Shown: positions 50,352-59,804 of the stretch, in pieces
Numbering within the stretch: the stretch's first letter is position 1
Layout: each line of letters opens with the position of its first letter
Assembly (NCBI GenBank): GCA_934271715.1
Contig: CAKQRZ010000010.1
Coordinates: 1 to 64,000 of the forward strand
Length of the DNA: 64,000 nt
Source of the DNA: an uncultured Alphaproteobacteria bacterium
GTDB taxonomy: Bacteria; Pseudomonadota; Alphaproteobacteria; RF32; CAG-239
Direction of reading: 5' to 3'
Notes under the pieces: model-generated
Told to the model about the DNA's origin: nothing
What the model saw: only the letters and a program-made list of their open reading frames with translations
Databases searched by the model: none
Translations under genes and position numbers: made by a program

Positions 50352-53168
50352 TTATTCATCAGAATCGGTGGTTTCCGGTTCAGATACATCATTTTCTGCC
50401 GTATCGTCAGTATCGGCGACATTGTCTCCCAATACTTCGCTGCCGGTTTCTTCGTCAATTTCATCATCGGCGTCGGCATCAGCATCTAACCAAGTGACGG
50501 AAACAACTTTTTCATCTTCGCCCGTACGGAACAAAATAACGCCCTGAGTCTTGCGTCCGGCTATGCGGATGTCGTCAACCGGCATGCGGATGAGCTTGCC
50601 GCCGTCGGTTACCATCATGATTTCCTTGCCGTCTTCAATCGGGAACGAGCTTACGACTTCTTTGTTGCGCGGAGACATTTCCATATTAGCCATACCTTGT
50701 CCGCCGCGTCCGCTTACACGATATTCATAAGAAGATGTACGCTTGCCGTAACCGGTTACAGTCACAGTTAAAATAAACTCTTCGGCTTTGCGCATTTCTT
50801 CAAATTTAGCTATATCCAGCAGTTTCATCAAACCGGTTTGATCCGGAGAAATGCAGGCGTCGCCGCCGCTTTCGGCTTCCATACGCTTCATGGCGCTGGA
50901 AATACGCAGATATTCGTCGCGTTCTTCTACGCTGTATGGGCAATGTTTCAGAATAGACATAGAAATCACTTCATCATCGCCCAGCAGTTTAACGCCGCGC
51001 ACGCCGGTAGAGCTGCGGCCGACAAATATGCGCAAATCTTCTACGGCAAAACGGATGCACTTGCCGCTCTTGGCTGCCAGCATAATATCATTGCTGTTGT
51101 CGCACAGAGCCACGTTTATAAGCTTGTCGCCCTCATCCAGCTTCATGGCGATTTTACCGTTAGACTGAACGTTTACAAAGTCCATAAGGCTGTTGCGGCG
51201 GATGTTGCCTTTTGCGGTTGCAAAGACAATAGACAAGTTCTCGCAGTCGGCTTCATTTTCCGGCAGCTTCATGATAGCGGTAATAGTTTCGCCCTGCACC
51301 AGAGGCAGCAGGTTGATAAACGGTTTGCCTTTAGATGTCGGCGAACCCAAAGGCAGTTTATAAACTTTCATCTTATAAACAATGCCTTTGTTGGAGAAGA
51401 ACAGCACCGGAGTATGGGTGCTGGCCACAAACAAGCGGGTTACAAAATCTTCTTCTTTGGTTGTCATACCGGATTTACCTTTGCCGCCGCGGCGCTGAGC
51501 CTTATACGCATTCAGCGGCACGCGTTTAATATAGCCGGCTTCAGTTACGGTTACAACCATTTCTTCACGCTGAATCAGCGATTCAATATCCTGATTATAG
51601 TCAATGTCTTCAATCTTAGTCAAACGCGGAGTTGCGTATTCGTCTTTAACGGCAACCAGCTCATCGCGCATAATGCCGTAAAGTTTTTCGCGGCTGGCTA
51701 AAATAGAAAGAAATTCTTTAATATCTTCGCCCAAAGAAACTAATTCGTCATGAATTTTATCGCGTTCCAAACCGGTCAAGCGCTGCAGTTTTAAGTCCAA
51801 AATAGCTTTGGCTTGGTCGTCTGACAGGCGGTAATAGCCGTTTTCAACTTTTCTGTCCGGCTCGTCAATCAGTTTAACCCAATCTTCAATAGAAGCGGCA
51901 GGCCAAGCTTTACCAACCAAAGATTCTTTAGCGTCTTGCGGCGTCGGAGCGGTTTTAATCAGTTCAATAACTTCATCCAGATTTTCTACGGCAATCGCTA
52001 AGCCGACTAAAACATGCGCGCGGTTGCGGGCTTTGTTCAGGCGGTAAATCGTGCGGCGGCGGATAACTTCTTCACGAAATTCAATAAAGGTGGAGATGAT
52101 GTCTTTTAAGTTCATCATCATCGGGCGTCCGCCGTTAATTGCCAGCATGTTCATGCCGAAACTGGTCTGCAAAGCCGTAAACTTATAAAGCTGATTTAAC
52201 ACCACATCGGCTTGGAAGTCGCGTTTAATCTCAATCACAATGCGCACGCCCTGACGGTCGGACTCATCGCGGATATCGGAAATACCTTCAACTTTTTTAT
52301 CTTTAACCAATTCGGCAATATGCGAAACCAAAGCGGCTTTGTTAACTTGATACGGCACTTCATGCACGATAATGGCTTCTTTATCCTTGCGGATTTCTTC
52401 AATGGTGCATTTTGCGCGCATCATGATAGAGCCGCGGCCGGTTAAATAAGCCTGTTTAGCTCCGCCGTAGCCCAAAATCAAGCCGCCGGTCGGGAAATCC
52501 GGCCCCGGAACAATGTTAACCAATTCTTCAATGCTGATTTCCGGATTATCAATATAGGCGCAGCAGGCGTCAATCACTTCGCCCAAGTTATGCGGCGGAA
52601 TGTTGGTAGCCATACCGACGGCGATACCGTTGCCGCCATTTACCAGCAAGTTAGGAAAACGCGCCGGCAGAACTGTCGGTTCCTGTAAAGATTCATCATA
52701 GTTCGGCATAAAGTCAACGGTGTCTTCGTCCAAGTTATCGGTCAGGCAGGAAGAAACTTTTGCCAGTCGGGCTTCGGTATAACGCATAGCCGCCGCGCCG
52801 TCGCCGTCCATAGAACCGAAGTTGCCTTGTCCGTCAACCAGCGTCAGACGCATAGAAAACGGCTGAGCCATACGCACCATGGCTTCATAAATAGAGCTGT
52901 CGCCGTGCGGGTGATATTTACCCATAACATCGCCGACGATACGCGCCGATTTACGATATGGCTTGGTGCAGTCATAACCATTTTCGTACATACCGTAAAT
53001 AATACGGCGGTGCACCGGTTTCATACCGTCGCGGGCATCCGGCAAAGCACGGGATACAATCACGCTCATGGCATAGTCCAAGTAGGAGCGGCGCATTTCT
53101 TCCGAAATCATGGTCGGGGCAATATTATCAGATTTTATGACATCTGTATTTTCAATTTCTTCTGTCAC
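50352..53168 (-). CDS. gyrA: DNA gyrase subunit A
   Basis: The 938-residue protein has the winged-helix/tower breakage-reunion domain with catalytic Tyr in AAAMRYTEARL, the QRDR segment HPHGDSSIYEAMVRMAQPF, the GyrA box QRRGGKGKSG and the C-terminal pinwheel. The tail is very acidic (DADADADDEIDEE, ending TTDSDE). The likely start is a GTG at 53168, preceded by AGAGG; in-frame ATGs further upstream would add about 15-30 residues. In the quinolone region the Ser is retained, and Glu occupies the position of E. coli Asp87. Confidence 0.96.
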   Translation of the reverse strand: MTEEIENTDVIKSDNIAPTMISEEMRRSYLDYAMSVIVSRALPDARDGMKPVHRRIIYGMYENGYDCTKPYRKSARIVGDVMGKYHPHGDSSIYEAMVRMAQPFSMRLTLVDGQGNFGSMDGDGAAAMRYTEARLAKVSSCLTDNLDEDTVDFMPNYDESLQEPTVLPARFPNLLVNGGNGIAVGMATNIPPHNLGEVIDACCAYIDNPEISIEELVNIVPGPDFPTGGLILGYGGAKQAYLTGRGSIMMRAKCTIEEIRKDKEAIIVHEVPYQVNKAALVSHIAELVKDKKVEGISDIRDESDRQGVRIVIEIKRDFQADVVLNQLYKFTALQTSFGMNMLAINGGRPMMMNLKDIISTFIEFREEVIRRRTIYRLNKARNRAHVLVGLAIAVENLDEVIELIKTAPTPQDAKESLVGKAWPAASIEDWVKLIDEPDRKVENGYYRLSDDQAKAILDLKLQRLTGLERDKIHDELVSLGEDIKEFLSILASREKLYGIMRDELVAVKDEYATPRLTKIEDIDYNQDIESLIQREEMVVTVTEAGYIKRVPLNAYKAQRRGGKGKSGMTTKEEDFVTRLFVASTHTPVLFFSNKGIVYKMKVYKLPLGSPTSKGKPFINLLPLVQGETITAIMKLPENEADCENLSIVFATAKGNIRRNSLMDFVNVQSNGKIAMKLDEGDKLINVALCDNSNDIMLAAKSGKCIRFAVEDLRIFVGRSSTGVRGVKLLGDDEVISMSILKHCPYSVEERDEYLRISSAMKRMEAESGGDACISPDQTGLMKLLDIAKFEEMRKAEEFILTVTVTGYGKRTSSYEYRVSGRGGQGMANMEMSPRNKEVVSSFPIEDGKEIMMVTDGGKLIRMPVDDIRIAGRKTQGVILFRTGEDEKVVSVTWLDADADADDEIDEETGSEVLGDNVADTDDTAENDVSEPETTDSDE

Positions 53169-53469
53169 TTTATACCTCTTTTCTTTAAACTTGTTAAACT
53201 GCTTAAACATAGCAAATTTAAGCGCTGATAAAAAGTTTTTTGTGCATTTTATACCCAATATAAAACATAGCTTTTGCGTCTGCGGGCAAAAAAACGGCCT
53301 TAAAATTGATTTAGGCGAAAAATGGTTAATAAATTCGGATGTGCTTTTAATAAAGCTCTCAGAGCTTAAAATATCCGTTATAAAGTTCTATTGAAAAGGC
53401 GGGGCGGCTAATTATCTCAATAAGCGAACTGAAACAGATTTTACAAAATTTTATAAAGGAGATAAAAAT

Positions 53470-54051
53470 ATGACATACGGAGTTCGCTATCCTACTTTAG
53501 CTTTTATTACCGGCGGTACCGGTCAGGCCAATGAGGGCATTCCGCCGCAGCCGTTTGAAACTTTTTGCTATGATTCGGCTTTGCGCGAAGCTAAAATAGA
53601 AAACTTTAATGTGGTGCCTTATACCTCTGTTTTGCCTAAAGAAGTTTACGGCAATATCGTGACAGTAGATAAAGTGGAAAAGCAATTTAAGCACGGCGCT
53701 GTGCTTGAAGTTATTATGGCCGGACACGGAGCCAGCCGCGACGAGCATAAAGCGATTGCCACCGGTGTGGGGATTTGTTGGGGCAAAGACGACAAAGGCC
53801 AGCTGATTGGCGGCTGGGCTGCCGAATATGTGGAATTTTTTGATACACATATTGATGACGATATTGCCCGCGGCCATGCTGAAATGTGGCTCAATAAGTC
53901 GCTTAACCACGAATTGGAACTGCGCGGCGTAGAAAAGCACAGCGAGTTCCAGCTCTATCATAACTATTTGAATATTACCGAACAATTCGGCTACAGTCTG
54001 ACCTGTTTGGGATTTTTGAACTTTGAAAATGCCGAACCGGCAAAAATTTAG
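53470..54051 (+). CDS. aaxB: pyruvoyl-dependent arginine decarboxylase, AaxB type
   Basis: The 193-residue proenzyme has the self-cleavage site at Thr52-Ser53 in NVVPYTSVLPKEVYGN, the same residue numbers as recalled for Chlamydia AaxB. Other conserved segments are PPQPFETFCYDSAL, GVGICWGKD and GGWAAEYVEFF. It converts arginine to agmatine, consuming a proton. The antiporter gene follows 67 bases downstream, after a small hairpin, so the two likely form an arginine-dependent acid-resistance or agmatine-export unit. AAGGAG precedes the ATG. Confidence 0.9.
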   Translation: MTYGVRYPTLAFITGGTGQANEGIPPQPFETFCYDSALREAKIENFNVVPYTSVLPKEVYGNIVTVDKVEKQFKHGAVLEVIMAGHGASRDEHKAIATGVGICWGKDDKGQLIGGWAAEYVEFFDTHIDDDIARGHAEMWLNKSLNHELELRGVEKHSEFQLYHNYLNITEQFGYSLTCLGFLNFENAEPAKI

Positions 54052-54065
54052 GTTGTTCACAATCG

Positions 54066-54091
54066 GGCAGCGGAGTTATTTTCTGCTGCCT
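54066..54091 (+). terminator. intercistronic hairpin between aaxB and aaxC
   Basis: GGCAGC and GCTGCC pair around a 13-base loop and are followed by TTATTTTATT. It could attenuate the antiporter transcript. Confidence 0.4.
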
Positions 54092-54118
54092 TATTTTATT
54101 TAGAAAAGGAAAATCATT

Positions 54119-55609
54119 ATGGCTGATAAAAAGAAAGTATCGGCTGATAACGCGGCGGCGCAAGGCTCTGGCTCCGGCTCAGGTTTGGGCGTGTGGGCGC
54201 TGGCCGCTATTGTTGTCAGCTCTATGATTGGCGGCGGAATTTACAGCCTGCCGCAAAATATGGCAGCCGGAGCTTCGGCCGGAGCCGTGCTGCTGGCTTG
54301 GGTAATTACCGGCATCGGGGTTTATTTTATTGCTAACACATTCCGCATTTTGTCTGCAGCCAAGCCGGATTTGAAAGCCGGTATTTATATGTATAGCCGC
54401 GCGGGTTTCGGTCCGTATGTCGGTTTTACTATCGGCTGGTCGTATTGGCTTTGTCAAATCTGCGGCAATGTCGGCTATGCCGTGATAACCATGGACGCGC
54501 TGAACTATTTCTTTCCGCCGTATTTTGCCGGAGGAAACAATTTGGCGTCCATAGTCGGAGGCTCTATTTTAATTTGGGGCTTTAACTATTTGGTTTTACG
54601 CGGTATTAAACAAGCCACGGTTATTAATTTGATTGGTACGGTCGCCAAAATCGTGCCGCTGATTCTGTTTATTATCATTGCGGCGTTTATGTTCCATTTT
54701 GACAAGTTTGAGTTTGATTTTTGGGGCGAAAACGCTTCTACGGCAGCCAAACTCGGCGGGCTTTCGGCACAGATTAAAAGCACTATGCTGGTGACTTTGT
54801 GGGCATTTATCGGTATTGAAGGCGCCGTTGTGATGTCTAAGCACGCCAAGTCGCCTAAAACCGTGGGACGCGCCACCGTTCTGGGCTTTATCGGCTGTTT
54901 GGCGATTTATGTGATGCTGTCGCTGCTGCCGTTCGGCTTAATGAGCCAAGAGCAGCTTGCCGCCGTGCCTAACCCGTCAACCGCCGGAATTTTGGAAGCT
55001 TTGGTCGGCAAATGGGGCGCTTGGCTGATGAATATCGGCTTGCTGGTTTCGGTTTTAACCAGCTGGCTGGCTTGGACGGTGGTAACCGCGCAAATTCCGC
55101 AGGCGGCTGCCGAAAACGGAACATTTCCGAAGCAGTTTGCCAAGGAAAACGCTAACGCAACGCCGTCAGTTTCATTATGGATTACCAGTGCTTTAATGCA
55201 GATTTTTATGCTGCTGGTTTATTTTTCGGGCAACGCTTGGAACACCATGCTGAGCATTACCAGCGTGATGGTGCTGCCGGCTTATTTTTCCAGCTGCGCT
55301 TATTTGTGGAAAATCTGCGAAGACCATGAATATCCGATGAACTTTTATATTAAACGTTCGGCCGCCTTATTTTCCGGCATTATCGGCTCGCTGTATTCGG
55401 TATGGCTGATTTACGCCGCCGGTCTGAATTATTTGCTGATGGCGGTGATTTTTATGGCCGTGGGCATTCCGGTTTATATTTGGGCAAAAAAACAGCGCGA
55501 GCCTGAGGCTCCGGCTTTCAGCGTGGGCGAGGGGGTTATAGCCGCTTTTGTGGTGGTAATCGCTTTGTTTGCCGTATATGCAATGTCCAGCGGAATTGTG
55601 CATATATAA
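54119..55609 (+). CDS. aaxC: amino acid antiporter, APC family (arginine/agmatine type)
   Basis: The 496-residue protein has about 12 membrane segments. The N-terminal IVVSSMIGGGIYSLPQNMAA contains the GxG substrate-binding bend of APC antiporters. WAFIGIEGAVVMSKHAKSPK in TM6 is typical of the basic-amino-acid/polyamine antiporter group. The Gly/Ser-rich N-terminus (AAQGSGSGSG) is unusual. Pairing with the arginine decarboxylase indicates arginine uptake with agmatine export; the exact substrate is inferred from context. Confidence 0.85.
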   Translation: MADKKKVSADNAAAQGSGSGSGLGVWALAAIVVSSMIGGGIYSLPQNMAAGASAGAVLLAWVITGIGVYFIANTFRILSAAKPDLKAGIYMYSRAGFGPYVGFTIGWSYWLCQICGNVGYAVITMDALNYFFPPYFAGGNNLASIVGGSILIWGFNYLVLRGIKQATVINLIGTVAKIVPLILFIIIAAFMFHFDKFEFDFWGENASTAAKLGGLSAQIKSTMLVTLWAFIGIEGAVVMSKHAKSPKTVGRATVLGFIGCLAIYVMLSLLPFGLMSQEQLAAVPNPSTAGILEALVGKWGAWLMNIGLLVSVLTSWLAWTVVTAQIPQAAAENGTFPKQFAKENANATPSVSLWITSALMQIFMLLVYFSGNAWNTMLSITSVMVLPAYFSSCAYLWKICEDHEYPMNFYIKRSAALFSGIIGSLYSVWLIYAAGLNYLLMAVIFMAVGIPVYIWAKKQREPEAPAFSVGEGVIAAFVVVIALFAVYAMSSGIVHI

Positions 55610-55624
55610 ATCCGCTCAACGGAA

Positions 55625-55654
55625 AACAGTCCGGTGCTTTGCTGCCGGACTGTT
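55625..55654. terminator. terminator between aaxC and the convergent gene
   Basis: AACAGTCCGG pairs exactly with CCGGACTGTT around a ten-base loop. Confidence 0.8.
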
Positions 55655-55661
55655 TGGGCGT

Positions 55662-56282
55662 TTAGATAACTGAGTTATTTTTTGAATACCGCCATATAAG
55701 GTTAGTAAAAGCAATATACATCAGCATTTCACAGCTTTCTTCCAAAATTTCATTATCTATTATCGGCCATTCGGCGAGTGTCGCCATAATTACAGCGCCG
55801 GCAAAAATCAAAGAATCCCATACAAAAATCGGAGCATTTATAATATATTGCCAAACGGTTTTGTAAACTTTTTTGCTCCAAACATAATAAACTATACACA
55901 GACCGTACAAATCGCGCAGCGGCTCAACTATAAAGCCGTATTTCATCTTTTTCCAGCGGCATATTTCTTCCGGCGGTAAATATTTATCGCAAAAATAAGC
56001 CCGTCCCAGATTAGTCTCACGCATAAGCATTAAAATGATTATCAAGGCCAGCGCTGTAAACAATGTTTTATCTCTGGGGGCTTTTACCGCAGCGGCAAAA
56101 GCAGCGGTCAACACCAGCAGCTGCAGATTTTCTACCCAAGCTCCCTCTGTAAAAAGCGCTGGGTCAGCAAATTTCAGCATAAACGGAATTGTTAAAATAT
56201 ATACAAATTCAGCAATAGTTAACAGGTTAATATTCCAGCGTAACCGCGACGGAATATTCCTTAAAAAATCTAAAAGTTTCAT
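55662..56282 (-). CDS. integral membrane protein, unknown function
   Basis: The 206-residue protein has about five hydrophobic segments (LTIAEFVYILTIPFMLKF, LQLLVLTAAFAAAV, LFTALALIIILMLM, LYGLCIVYYVW, SLIFAGAVIMATLA). A short loop with CDKYLPPEEICRWKK lies between segments three and four. The C-terminal EILEESCEMLMYIAF is acidic. No family is recognised with confidence. Confidence 0.65.
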   Translation of the reverse strand: MKLLDFLRNIPSRLRWNINLLTIAEFVYILTIPFMLKFADPALFTEGAWVENLQLLVLTAAFAAAVKAPRDKTLFTALALIIILMLMRETNLGRAYFCDKYLPPEEICRWKKMKYGFIVEPLRDLYGLCIVYYVWSKKVYKTVWQYIINAPIFVWDSLIFAGAVIMATLAEWPIIDNEILEESCEMLMYIAFTNLIWRYSKNNSVI

Positions 56283-56443
56283 TTTTCCCTTATCTTTAAA
56301 AATACATAATACATTATTCTTATAGCCGTTTAAAATTTTTCATGTAAGCGTTTTTTTAAGAGATTGGGGATAATTTTATTAACCGTGGAAAGAAAGTATA
56401 AAAAAATTGACTAAGGCTGTTTAATCATTTTATACTGCCGATT

Positions 56444-58063
56444 ATGAAAATAAAAGAGCTGCATATATTTAATCTTCCTGCCTCGTCCTATGTCAGCATA
56501 GGCGTGATGTTTTTGCTTTTGGCGCAGGCTTTGCTGGACTTGTTTTATACCGGATTGCTGAACGCCGATGAAATAGAGCATATTCACGCTTCATGGCTGG
56601 TATGGAGCGGCAAAACGCCTTATCTGGATTTTTTTGAGCATCATAATCCGCTGCTGTGGTATTTATTTGCACCGCTGACAGGCTTGATGTTTGATAACGT
56701 AAATATTTATTTTGCCTGCAGGCTTTCGGCGCTGGCGGCAAATTTGGCAAGCTGGTGGTTTATATACAAAATCATCCGGCAATGGCTGGGGTCATACAAA
56801 ATATGGCTGGCAGCGCTGGTGTTGTTTTGCTGCGGAGATTATGTCAGCCGCAATCTGGTGGAATTCCGCCCCGATGCTTTTATGAATTTATGCTTTTGGA
56901 GCGGCTTGTATTTTTATCTGGCTTATTTTGCCAATAAACGGCAGATTTATTTGTCGGCGGCGTTTGCTTTGTTTGGCTTGGCCTTTTTCTTTTTGCAAAA
57001 AGCGGCATTGCTGCTGGCGGCGCTGGGAATTTTCACGGTTTGGCAGCAGATAAAAAGACGGATTAAGCTTAGTGATTTTATCAAAGCCTTAATAGTTCCG
57101 TTTATAATTTCCGGACTGTTTGCAGCGTGGCTGCTGTATCATAAAATGCTGGGATTGTACTGGGAGCTGAACTATAGCCTGAACAGCCTGCTGCCGCAGT
57201 ATTACGGGCTGCACATGGTAAAATTTACAATTTTCGGAGTTATGCTGCATCTGCCGTTTTATAACGGCTGGGCTTCGGTGTTTTTTGCACCGTCGGCTAT
57301 AGCGCTGAGTTTTGCTGCAATTCTGAGCTATCCTAAAATCTGGCAAAAAAATATTGCCGCAAAATGTTTGGTTGTTTTGTTTTTTTCTGAATTGGCTATC
57401 CGCATTTTTACGTTTTCGCCTTACGCCCACTATTTTTCGCAGCTGAATGCTTTGGCGGCGCTGATTATTGCCGCCGCGGTGTTTGAAAATGAAAATGCTT
57501 TCAAAAAATATTTGTATAATATTGCCATGTTTATCGTGTTTATTATTATCGCCGGATTGGTTCTCTGCAGCTTTGCGCAGCGCCATAACAACGCTAAAAT
57601 AAAGCCGTTTTTAGAAACCGCTCAGTTTGTGATAAATCAGACTAAGCCGAACGAGGCGGTAATGAATGCCGATAATACCAACTTTAATCTGTTTCGTCCC
57701 GATGCGCATTATGTTTGGTTTATGCTGAATGATATCGGCTGGATTTATGAAACAAACTTTACGCAGAAAACAAATCTTGACGATATGCTGAAAGCTAAGA
57801 AAGCGGTGCTGATAAAGCCGGAAGATTTTTCCAACACGCCTTTAAGCGAACGCCGCAATAAAAAGCTGTTTGAGTATAATACCGATATGATGCGCCTGTA
57901 TCAAAAGCAAAAAATCAGCGATATAGATTTATTTGATTTGCTTATAAAAATCCCGCAGCCGAAAGCTTATATTTGGAATATGGAACTGGTGCAGAAGTAT
58001 TACCGGCCGGCTGAGCAGGGGTTTTGGATTTTGAAAGACGAGTACCGACAACAGGAGAATTAA
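56444..58063 (+). CDS. polytopic glycosyltransferase-like protein (GT-C/ArnT-like)
   Basis: The 539-residue protein has around ten membrane segments. An early acidic motif LLNADEIEHIHASWLVWSGK matches the pattern of polyprenyl-phosphate-sugar GT-C transferases (DE near the first loop), followed by PYLDFFEHHNPLLWY. The last 170 residues are a soluble domain. Donor and acceptor are unknown; LPS or another envelope glycan is plausible. The HAD phosphatase gene begins immediately after. Confidence 0.7.
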   Translation: MKIKELHIFNLPASSYVSIGVMFLLLAQALLDLFYTGLLNADEIEHIHASWLVWSGKTPYLDFFEHHNPLLWYLFAPLTGLMFDNVNIYFACRLSALAANLASWWFIYKIIRQWLGSYKIWLAALVLFCCGDYVSRNLVEFRPDAFMNLCFWSGLYFYLAYFANKRQIYLSAAFALFGLAFFFLQKAALLLAALGIFTVWQQIKRRIKLSDFIKALIVPFIISGLFAAWLLYHKMLGLYWELNYSLNSLLPQYYGLHMVKFTIFGVMLHLPFYNGWASVFFAPSAIALSFAAILSYPKIWQKNIAAKCLVVLFFSELAIRIFTFSPYAHYFSQLNALAALIIAAAVFENENAFKKYLYNIAMFIVFIIIAGLVLCSFAQRHNNAKIKPFLETAQFVINQTKPNEAVMNADNTNFNLFRPDAHYVWFMLNDIGWIYETNFTQKTNLDDMLKAKKAVLIKPEDFSNTPLSERRNKKLFEYNTDMMRLYQKQKISDIDLFDLLIKIPQPKAYIWNMELVQKYYRPAEQGFWILKDEYRQQEN

Positions 58064-58747
58064 ATGCAGAAAAATTTAATAATTTGGGATTTTGACGGAG
58101 TTTTGGCCGACAGCGAGCATCTGTGGGTGCAAAATTGGGCAGATACTCTGCAGAAACTTTATAATTTTACGCTGACTCCTGAAATGCAGAAGCAATACCT
58201 TGAGGGCAAAGCCGATAAAACAAAGGTGGAATTGCTGGCGCACGATTTTCCGCAGCTGAAACTGGATGATAAATTCTGGGCGGAAATTCATCAGAATGAA
58301 GACCGTTTAATAGCGTCTGAATTAACTTTAACCGAAAATATTGAACAGATTTTGGATGATAAAGATTTTGCTCAATGCGTAGCTACCGGCGCCACTTTGG
58401 AAAAACATAACAAAAAGACCGTAAAGCTGGGCTTGGGCAAATATTTTGCTGAGCATAACACCTTTACCGCCTATATGGTGGCAAACGGCAAGCCGGCGCC
58501 GGATATCTTTTTATATGCGGCAAAAACAATGGGCTTTGCGCCGCAGCATTGCTTGGTTATAGAAGATTCTCTTGCCGGCATTAAAGCCGCAAAAGCTGCA
58601 GATATTCCGGTAATTGCCTATATTGGCGCAACCGGACACAACACCAAAGAATACACCGCCGCCTGCAAAGAAGCTGGAGCTTTCGCAGTCAGCGATAATA
58701 TGCTGGAAATACATCAGCTAATCAAAGAACATTTTAGTAATAAGTGA
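58064..58747 (+). CDS. HAD-family phosphatase (beta-phosphoglucomutase-like)
   Basis: The 227-residue protein has motif I WDFDGVLADSEHLW (two catalytic Asp), a helical cap, motif II as CVATGATLEKH, motif III Lys in ANGKPAPDIFLYAA and motif IV VIEDSLAGIKAAKAA. The substrate is unknown. It is joined head-to-tail to the membrane transferase gene. Confidence 0.85.
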   Translation: MQKNLIIWDFDGVLADSEHLWVQNWADTLQKLYNFTLTPEMQKQYLEGKADKTKVELLAHDFPQLKLDDKFWAEIHQNEDRLIASELTLTENIEQILDDKDFAQCVATGATLEKHNKKTVKLGLGKYFAEHNTFTAYMVANGKPAPDIFLYAAKTMGFAPQHCLVIEDSLAGIKAAKAADIPVIAYIGATGHNTKEYTAACKEAGAFAVSDNMLEIHQLIKEHFSNK

Positions 58748-58754
58748 GAAAATT

Positions 58755-59354
58755 ATGAAAAATTTATTGTTTTTTACAAGTGCAGTTTTATTTGCATTTT
58801 CGGCAGCGGCTGCCGATATCAAAAAATTACCGGAGCCGGATTTGAATGCGGATTCCGCGCCTTTTATGCAGATTTTGAACGCCAGACAGTCCGGCCGCAG
58901 CTATGATGCGGATAAACGTGTTGACGACGCAACCTTAAGCGAAATTTTATGGAGCGCTGCCGGCGTTAACCAATACGGAAAAATAACTATTCCGACAGCC
59001 CGCAATAATCAGAATCTGAAAGTTTTTGTTCTAAGCAGTTCCGGTATTTGGCTGTATAATGCAAAAGCCAATCAGCTGGAAAAAGTTTCTGACAAAAACA
59101 TGCTGCCGTATTTGGCGGAAAAGCAGGACTTCATTTTAAAAGCGCCTGTGCATTTGGTTTATACCAGCTCAGACAAAATGTGGGGATTTGCTCATGCCGG
59201 TTCAGCCTATCAGAATGTATATCTGTATGCGGCGGCCAAAGGCTTAAGCACGGTTATCCGCGGGCTGCCGAATGATGAGACCATGGCAAAGGCTCTGAAT
59301 TTGAGCGATGATGAATTTACCATTGCGCATCAGCCGGTAGGATATCCTAAATAG
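58755..59354 (+). CDS. exported nitroreductase-like protein
   Basis: The 199-residue protein has a signal peptide (LLFFTSAVLFAFSAAAA) followed by a nitroreductase/SagB-like fold: ILNARQSGRSYDADKRVDDA, ILWSAAGVNQYGKITIPTAR and GSAYQNVYLYAAAKGLSTVI. These correspond to FMN-binding parts of the family. Export of such a flavoprotein is unusual but seen in related secreted SagB-like proteins. It follows the HAD gene by seven bases. Confidence 0.75.
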   Translation: MKNLLFFTSAVLFAFSAAAADIKKLPEPDLNADSAPFMQILNARQSGRSYDADKRVDDATLSEILWSAAGVNQYGKITIPTARNNQNLKVFVLSSSGIWLYNAKANQLEKVSDKNMLPYLAEKQDFILKAPVHLVYTSSDKMWGFAHAGSAYQNVYLYAAAKGLSTVIRGLPNDETMAKALNLSDDEFTIAHQPVGYPK

Positions 59355-59393
59355 CATATTTGTATTTTAGCTTTGAATGCCTACATTGTTTTT

Positions 59394-59657
59394 ATGCAAA
59401 ATTCAAAGCCGAAATATACTCTTAAAGAAAAATTGGATATCGCCGAAAGCATTTCTACGGTATTGATGTTTCTTATGGCGGTGTGGGGAACGGTTACCGC
59501 CTATGAAGAGGGCTTTTGGCATAAGCTGATGCATATTGTCAACCACTATCATTCGGAAATTGTCCGGATAGAATATTCCGAGCAGACTAAGACGGCAGAA
59601 CATAAAACTCCGCCGCCTGAAAATATTAAGAGTGAAGATAAACACCGCAAAAACTAA
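59394..59657 (+). CDS. small membrane protein, unknown function
   Basis: The 87-residue protein from the ATG at 59394 has one membrane segment (ISTVLMFLMAVWGTVTAY) and a polar C-terminal tail of about 40 residues (EHKTPPPENIKSEDKHRKN). A TTG seven codons upstream is an alternative start. The ribosome-binding site is weak. No family is recognised. Confidence 0.45.
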   Translation: MQNSKPKYTLKEKLDIAESISTVLMFLMAVWGTVTAYEEGFWHKLMHIVNHYHSEIVRIEYSEQTKTAEHKTPPPENIKSEDKHRKN

Positions 59658-59804
59658 TCAAAACTCATGATAACCCCGCATTGCTAACGGATTATTTCAG
59701 CTATAAGGAAAAGCAAACTTTTAAATTTATCATTCTTGCAAAAACGGCCGGATTATGTTAATTATGCGGATATAAAGTTATTATTTTAGCTGAGGAGAGG
59801 TTTT

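Noticed and set aside
50352..53168. GyrA quinolone-resistance substitution
   Set aside because: Ser at position 83 is retained, and Glu at the position of E. coli Asp87 is a natural wild-type residue in many bacteria.
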